The position numbers and the translations under genes are program-made. Below are positions 60,933 to 64,000 of a stretch of 64,000 nucleotides of DNA, piece by piece. The number at the start of each line of letters is the position of its first letter. Positions within the stretch are counted from its first letter, which is position 1. Below the pieces are notes generated by a model. It had not been told where the DNA came from and did not search any database. It saw nothing but the letters and a program-made list of their open reading frames with translations. Location: assembly GCF_902196135.1 (NCBI RefSeq), contig NZ_CABIKE010000007.1:1-64000 (forward strand). The letters run 5' to 3'. The stretch is from Helicobacter suis (GTDB lineage: Bacteria > Campylobacterota > Campylobacteria > Campylobacterales > Helicobacteraceae).

Positions 60933-61862
60933 CTAATAGCTATGGATAGAACGCACATGTTCTTGGTAATATTGGCTAAATTTATGTGTTCCCTCTTTGG
61001 TTTTTACAAAGTATAAAAATTTTGTGTTAGCGGGAAATAAAGCGGCCTTAATGGCCTCTAATCCTACACTGCCAATAGGCACTTTGGGTAATCCCTTATG
61101 CTTGTAGGTGTTATAATCGCTAGTATCCTCTAAAATACGCGCATGTGTAACTTTTGTGTGGGAATATTTGCCATAATTTAAACTCCCATCCATTTGTAAG
61201 GGCATGCCCTTTTTTAAGCGATTAACAATTACCCCAGAAATTAAAGGCATTTCAGAAGCATTCGCCGCTTCTTTTTGGATAATAGAGGCAATGATGAGGG
61301 TTTTTTGCCACTCTTTGACATCATAGCGGCCTAGTAGTTGTATGCTAAGATTTTGGTAGTATGTGTGGGCATGTTGGAGTAAATAGTGCATTAGATTCTG
61401 GGCTGAAATGCCTAAACTAAAGCGGTAGGTATCTGGAATGATACCCGCTTCTTGATAGGGTGTGTTGTAAGCCTGCTTTAAATCCTCCACCTTTAAATAA
61501 AAAATTCGGGCTAAATCGCGGATAAAAAAATAAAGGGTTTCTCCGGGGATTAGGGTAATGTCTCTATACACAGGCTTAGAAACGCTGAGGGCATGTAAAA
61601 AATCCCCTTTTCTAATTTGATTGTGTTCTTTAATAGAAATAGCGATATAACCACTCTTGGGTTTTTGCCATATATGCAACCCTTCCATAAGGCGCAAAAT
61701 CCATAGGTCTAGGGTATTAACTTGTATAGGAATTATAGGGGTTGTAGCTTCCAGAGAGATACTTTTTAAATGATAAAAGGCCTTTTTAAGAGGGCCATTT
61801 GGCATGTAAACAATGCCACTAGATTTTATCGGTATACTAAGATAAAAGAACAACGAAAGCAT
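60933..61862 (-). CDS. mltG: endolytic transglycosylase MltG
   Basis: YceG-type enzyme cutting nascent peptidoglycan strands. N-terminal anchor (LSLFFYLSIPI), LysM-like part, and the catalytic Glu in ASIIQKEAANASEMPLISGVIVNRL, followed by QMDGSLNYG and PIGSVGLEAIKAALFPANTKFLYFV. 309 aa. The start ATG 61862 is one base from the ATG of the divergent gene, and the frame upstream has no ATG, GTG or TTG in the next 27 codons, so no cytoplasmic tail is encoded. Ribosome site is weak. Confidence 0.92.
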   Translation of the reverse strand: MLSLFFYLSIPIKSSGIVYMPNGPLKKAFYHLKSISLEATTPIIPIQVNTLDLWILRLMEGLHIWQKPKSGYIAISIKEHNQIRKGDFLHALSVSKPVYRDITLIPGETLYFFIRDLARIFYLKVEDLKQAYNTPYQEAGIIPDTYRFSLGISAQNLMHYLLQHAHTYYQNLSIQLLGRYDVKEWQKTLIIASIIQKEAANASEMPLISGVIVNRLKKGMPLQMDGSLNYGKYSHTKVTHARILEDTSDYNTYKHKGLPKVPIGSVGLEAIKAALFPANTKFLYFVKTKEGTHKFSQYYQEHVRSIHSY

Positions 61863-61863
61863 T

Positions 61864-64000
61864 ATGATTAAAGCAATCTCTAAGAGGTTTTTACGCCCTC
61901 TTTTTTCCCTAATCCTTATCTTTGCACTGCTCTTAATTACATATATTACTCTAAGAAATGGAATCTATATCTCCTCCATACACATCGGACAGATCAAGCT
62001 AGAGCGATTGTATCTAAAACTAGATAATAAGTTTTTGCTAGACATTGGCATGTTAGATATTGCAGCACTCATCAAGCCTAAAGCCCAAAGGAGAATCCCT
62101 AGTATAGAAAAAATTGTACAAGGTATTAGATATGGGATATGGACACTAGATTATTTTAAGCGCTTATCTATCCAAAAGATTTATATTAACCCCACCACTA
62201 CCGCCCATGTCTTCTTTGATGGCCACCAATATGAAGTCTCTTTTCCGGGCATTGAGGGTAAATTTTACCTAGAGGAGCGCCAAAAAATCTATTTAAAAAT
62301 TTTACAACTAGATCTAGCGCCTTATTTACGAATCGCAGGGAATGCAGATTATAATAGCCAAACCAAGCAACTTACCTTTAATCTGCAACTCTCGCCACTA
62401 GATCACCCTTCTCTTAGAAAATCTAATTTAAAGTTTTTCATGCAGGGTTTAACAGATTTTAAAACCCTAGCGCTTAAATGCAATAGCAATGCCATTAACC
62501 ACTTAGATTTTTTAAAACCTTATATACCCGCTACCCATAAAGTTTTGCGCACTTGGTTATTTGATAACATCAGATTTTCTAGCTTTAAAATTGAGGATGC
62601 TAAACTTTCTCTTAATCTTAAGGATAAACACCTACTAAACACCCTATTAGCACAGCTAAGTGTACAGGCCATAGTCCAAAACGCGCGCGTTTCCTTTCAC
62701 GAAAATCTCCGGCCTATTCTGTCTTCTAAAGTCTTGCTTGAGTTTAAAGATCAAGTTTTAATGATTACGCCTGAGTACGCGACTTATGAAAACATGGCTT
62801 TAGAAGGCTCGCATGTTAATGTTAGCCATTTTGGAAGCGCTTCTAAATTAGTAGCCAGTATTAAAATTGCCCCTAGAGCCTCTTATCCCCATGTGGAGCG
62901 CTTGCTTAAAGCCTATAAAATTCTTTTACCCCTAAAAAACATGAAATCTCTAATTGGCGCAGATTTATTACTCACACTGCAATTTGTACCTCATGCCCAC
63001 CCTTTAATTTTTATACAGGGCAGTGTTAGCGTGGGGGAGGGGGATTTTTTACTCTATGGTGTACCCTTATTTAGCCAGTCTGCTAACATCTTTTTAGACA
63101 TTAATCCGGAAGGCAAAAATGTTTATATCAACACACAACACACCCGCTACCACAACATGGCCGATATAGATGCGCGTTTGACTTTAGATTTCAAGCACAA
63201 ATTATTAACCAGTAGCGCCACTATCCATAAAATCCAGATCAACACCAATAGCGCGATTAACATGCGCGCCTTTAGCCCTTATAGAACCACGATTAATACC
63301 CACGCCCCTTCTTTAGAACTAGATATTTTACCCGATCTCATCGCTCGAGGGCAATCCTCACAGGCCTTTCAAGATAAAATCCGCCAAATAATTAAAGCCC
63401 AAAGCCAAGAAATATTTACTAAAGATGCGATCTATGCCAATCAAAATAATTTGCCAAGCCTAAGCTTTAATTTAGACTTCTCTAAAGAGCATAAAATAAC
63501 ATTTAGAATTAATGAGTTAGGGATTGAGGGGGAGATGGGCAAGATCTATAGTTTGCGTGTTAAAAATCTAGCCAAACTCATTCCTATTTCTCCACTAGCG
63601 CGCTATTTTGCCCTTAAAAAGGGATCACTTAAAATTAGCACTAGAGATTTTCACAACTTCCAATTTTTTGGCATAAATTTAAATATTGATTTGCCCTTAT
63701 ACTACCATGATGGCCGTCCCATTAATTCCTTTTCTCTATTAGGCACTTTTAGAAAAGATAGCGCGGAGATATTTAGCCCCGACGGTGCTTTTATGGCTAA
63801 AATTCAAGGAGGCGAAAAAATCGTTTTTATCAATGATATTAACTTTAATGTAGATGAGTTTTTAGACTCTAAAGTACCCGTTATTCAAGAGTTGCTCGCT
63901 CCAAGCAAATACAAACCCACTAAAGAACAAATCAGAGCCGAGAAAATTTTTATCCGCTCTAAACAGCACTATGAGAAAATACATAACATTCTCCCAACCG
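61864..64000 (+). CDS. large AsmA/DUF3971-like envelope protein, partial (HP0586-like)
   Basis: Open frame from ATG 61864 that runs off the window end at 712 codons without a stop. N-terminal TM segment (PLFSLILIFALLLITYITL), then a long periplasmic beta-rich region with AsmA/TamB/YhdP-like character (short repeating strands; ELGIEGEMGKIYSLRVKNLAKLIPISPLARYFALKKGSLKI). Such proteins are thought to carry phospholipid between membranes. Weak GAAAG before the ATG. Position beside mltG matches HP0586-HP0587 as I recall. Family call is inference from the shape of the sequence. Confidence 0.7.
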   Translation, partial: MIKAISKRFLRPLFSLILIFALLLITYITLRNGIYISSIHIGQIKLERLYLKLDNKFLLDIGMLDIAALIKPKAQRRIPSIEKIVQGIRYGIWTLDYFKRLSIQKIYINPTTTAHVFFDGHQYEVSFPGIEGKFYLEERQKIYLKILQLDLAPYLRIAGNADYNSQTKQLTFNLQLSPLDHPSLRKSNLKFFMQGLTDFKTLALKCNSNAINHLDFLKPYIPATHKVLRTWLFDNIRFSSFKIEDAKLSLNLKDKHLLNTLLAQLSVQAIVQNARVSFHENLRPILSSKVLLEFKDQVLMITPEYATYENMALEGSHVNVSHFGSASKLVASIKIAPRASYPHVERLLKAYKILLPLKNMKSLIGADLLLTLQFVPHAHPLIFIQGSVSVGEGDFLLYGVPLFSQSANIFLDINPEGKNVYINTQHTRYHNMADIDARLTLDFKHKLLTSSATIHKIQINTNSAINMRAFSPYRTTINTHAPSLELDILPDLIARGQSSQAFQDKIRQIIKAQSQEIFTKDAIYANQNNLPSLSFNLDFSKEHKITFRINELGIEGEMGKIYSLRVKNLAKLIPISPLARYFALKKGSLKISTRDFHNFQFFGINLNIDLPLYYHDGRPINSFSLLGTFRKDSAEIFSPDGAFMAKIQGGEKIVFINDINFNVDEFLDSKVPVIQELLAPSKYKPTKEQIRAEKIFIRSKQHYEKIHNILPT

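Overview
This window comes from a gastric, non-pylori Helicobacter (H. felis / H. heilmannii type). The reasons are H. pylori-like gene blocks in near-H. pylori order (fliY-fliM-fliA-flhG-flhF-folK-pepQ-aroQ; tig-clpP-def-comM-cadA; ruvB-panB-OMPs-minC-lpxC-thrB-infB-rbfA-rimP; mltG-oorDABC), Hop and HpaA-family surface proteins, futalosine-pathway menaquinone synthesis, oorDABC, and a low-to-moderate GC content with many TTG/GTG starts. The species is inferred from gene content and memory of H. pylori order, not from any search.

Layout. 1-530: a 5S rRNA on the minus strand with no 23S beside it. 530-3710: a C45-type amidohydrolase and a NodB-type deacetylase (minus) divergent from a glycerate kinase, with a 15-base poly-C tract between them. 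3711-4524: gene-free, holding the first of three short repeated elements. 4525-11685: flagellar/chemotaxis-switch operon running into folK, pepQ and aroQ. 11743-14269: a chemoreceptor and an HpaA-like lipoprotein. 14345-17970: nifU, nifS and fliI. 18052-24582: tig, clpP, def, comM, cadA and a DUF1104 protein. 25261-29301: two chemoreceptors with element copy 2 between them. 29303-33429: ruvC, dnaA and gyrB. 33426-45722: ruvB/panB, then a long plus-strand run of envelope, division and translation genes. 45726-51747: accessory region with two tautomerases, an orphan HsdS, YceI, a GANTC-type methyltransferase with a decayed downstream gene, and a Hop porin behind nine 11-bp repeats. 51877-55071: mqnD, a lipase, element copy 3 and small Sel1-type genes. 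55131-60816 (minus): a DUF2156 protein, a LysA-PheA-like fusion and oorDABC. 60933-64000: mltG divergent from a large AsmA-like gene cut by the window end.

The most unusual signal is a family of three dispersed, ORF-less elements of 171-186 bp (4178-4363, 27286-27468, 53676-53846). Each starts at TTAC or TTAT, has a hairpin about 10 nt inside, contains a strongly conserved core, and ends in a right-end hairpin followed by TCAA. This is the end architecture of IS200/IS605 transposons, and the core lies where those transposons encode their TnpB guide (omega) RNA. I read them as non-autonomous IS605 derivatives that may still make solo guide RNAs. In copy 3 the putative guide would cover the ribosome binding site and start codon of the next gene. 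Other signals are a LysA-chorismate mutase-degenerate prephenate dehydratase fusion, two candidate phase-variation tracts, an HsdS linker repeat and a decayed GANTC restriction-modification locus.
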